From: Treponema sp.
GTDB taxonomy: Bacteria; Spirochaetota; Spirochaetia; Treponematales; Breznakiellaceae
Assembly: GCA_031256115.1 (NCBI GenBank)
Contig: JAIRRF010000030.1
Span: forward strand, 1-7,161
DNA length: 7,161 bases
Reading direction: 5' to 3'
Numbering within the stretch: the first letter of the stretch is position 1; the number at the start of each line of letters is the position of its first letter. The position numbers were made by a program, and so were the translations under genes. Shown here in pieces: positions 6,184 to 7,161 of this stretch. The notes under the pieces are model-generated. The model worked only from the letters and a program-made list of their open reading frames with translations, did no database searches and was not told where the DNA came from.

Positions 6184-7161
6184 ATGAGCCAGAATTTCGA
6201 TTTTACCATAGAGGAACTTGGGAAACGCAATATCAAGTCACCTTTAGCCATGTCTACCACTAAAGGGGACGGAATTGCCAATTATGTGACAGATAACGAA
6301 TACATAGTTTATGACACGGATATCAAGCCCGGCGCACAGCAGCCAATCAAGAAAAACCAGGTGCTGGAATGCGCGGGGCCAAGGGAGATGCTCTATTTTT
6401 CCCCTGCCAATGTGCATGCGGGAATAGTAACTTGCGGGGGGCTTTGCCCCGGCCTTAATGATGTAATCCGGTCTATTACGCGTTGTCTCTGGCATCGTTA
6501 CGGGGTACGCAGGATTTCCGGTATTCAATACGGCTATAAAGGGTTTCTGCCTGAATATCAGTATGGTGTCAAACCCCTGAACCCGGATGTGGTTGATGAC
6601 ATCCATAAGCTGGGCGGTACTTACCTCGGAAGCGCCAGGGGAGGCGGCAGGGAAGTAACAAAGATTGTCGATGCCATGGAACAGCTAAATTTGAATGTGC
6701 TTTTCACGATTGGTGGAGACGGGACCCAGCACGGCACCCTGGACATAGCCGACGAAATCGATAAACGAAAACTGAAAATCGCCCTTGTTGGAATTCCCAA
6801 AACCGTGGACAACGATTTTGCGTTGATCCAGAAGTCCTTCGGCTTTGACACCGCTGTGGATAAAGCTGTGGAAGTTGTGGCGGCAGCGCACATGGAAGCC
6901 AGTTCCGCCATAAACGGCATCGGGCTTGTCAAAGTAATGGGGCGTGAATCAGGTTACATTGCGGCTCACACAGCCCTGGCCAGCCATGAGGTAAATTTTT
7001 GCCGTATCCGGGAAGTGCCCTTTAACCTGGAAGGTTATAACGGTTTCCTTCACCACCTGGAACAGCGTGTTGTGAAACGGAATCATGCGGTTATTGTGGT
7101 TGCGGAAGGAGCCATGCAGGAACAGCTTCTTACAGAAGAAAAAAAGGATGCGGGCGGGAAC
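6184..7161 (+). CDS. pfkA: Phosphofructokinase, clade X / TP0108-like (3' end beyond window)
   Basis: Glycolytic enzyme that phosphorylates fructose 6-phosphate to fructose 1,6-bisphosphate in the cytoplasm. The first 326 codons are present and the frame is open at the edge; family members are roughly 440 residues long, so about a quarter is missing. Motifs: the phosphoryl-donor loop GGLCPGLND (85-93), GGDGTQHG (177-184), catalytic PKTVDND (205-211, with Asp209 and Asp211), MGRESGYIA (252-260) for fructose 6-phosphate binding and AEGA (307-310). Gly180 is typical of ATP users, while Lys206 in PKTVDND is typical of PPi-type enzymes. This mix marks clade X, whose tested members (for example in trypanosomatids) use ATP, so ATP is the better guess although database names may say diphosphate-dependent. 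A strong ribosome binding site (AGGGGGA, 6172-6178) lies 5 bases before the ATG, and a promoter lies at 6112-6139. Confidence 0.92.
   Translation, partial: MSQNFDFTIEELGKRNIKSPLAMSTTKGDGIANYVTDNEYIVYDTDIKPGAQQPIKKNQVLECAGPREMLYFSPANVHAGIVTCGGLCPGLNDVIRSITRCLWHRYGVRRISGIQYGYKGFLPEYQYGVKPLNPDVVDDIHKLGGTYLGSARGGGREVTKIVDAMEQLNLNVLFTIGGDGTQHGTLDIADEIDKRKLKIALVGIPKTVDNDFALIQKSFGFDTAVDKAVEVVAAAHMEASSAINGIGLVKVMGRESGYIAAHTALASHEVNFCRIREVPFNLEGYNGFLHHLEQRVVKRNHAVIVVAEGAMQEQLLTEEKKDAGGN

Noticed and set aside
6244..6932. Minus-strand open frames opposite the phosphofructokinase gene
   Set aside because: They are antisense to a clearly conserved coding frame, are not recognisable proteins, and have no convincing start signals.

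Overview
The window looks like chromosomal DNA of a spirochaete, most probably a Treponema-type organism of moderate GC content, with an AT-rich accessory block at its left end. The spirochaete reading rests on protein resemblance from memory. A UPF0158 domain is fused to a GNAT domain, a form known from treponemes, and the phosphofructokinase is of the TP0108-like clade X type. No rRNA or other taxonomic marker is present, so the assignment is an inference. All genes lie on the + strand.

Left block (1-2103), AT-rich. It holds a DpnA-like DNA N6-adenine methyltransferase whose frame is still open at the window edge, then a small polytopic membrane protein of unknown function that overlaps it by ATGA, then a class I SAM-dependent methyltransferase of a type known from Bacteroides. 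The three are packed as one operon. No restriction endonuclease is visible. Hand counts give 14 of 60 G+C at 61-120 and 21 of 60 at 1441-1500, against 36 of 60 at 3301-3360. This suggests horizontally acquired DNA.

Core block (2152-7161), balanced to GC-rich. It starts just after the break with a UPF0158-GNAT fusion protein, preceded by a 17-bp near-palindrome. Next come aspS (aspartyl-tRNA synthetase) and two short-chain chromate-transporter (CHR) half-proteins. These three genes are chained by two ATGA stop/start overlaps and are probably co-translated. A 74-bp gap follows, carrying a perfect 8-bp-arm inverted repeat and a good extended -10 promoter. It leads into a phosphofructokinase gene that runs off the right edge after 326 codons.

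How the genes work together: the left operon is probably DNA modification plus a small-molecule methyltransferase, perhaps the tail of a DpnII-like system lying further upstream. The core genes are housekeeping (translation, glycolysis), and the paired transporter is unusually tied to aspS. I see no wholly new system. The points most worth a second look are the unexplained membrane protein between two methyltransferases, the mixed ATP/PPi signature of the phosphofructokinase, the non-discriminating-type residue in AspRS, and the palindromes next to gene starts. No tRNA, rRNA, CRISPR array or insertion sequence was recognised.
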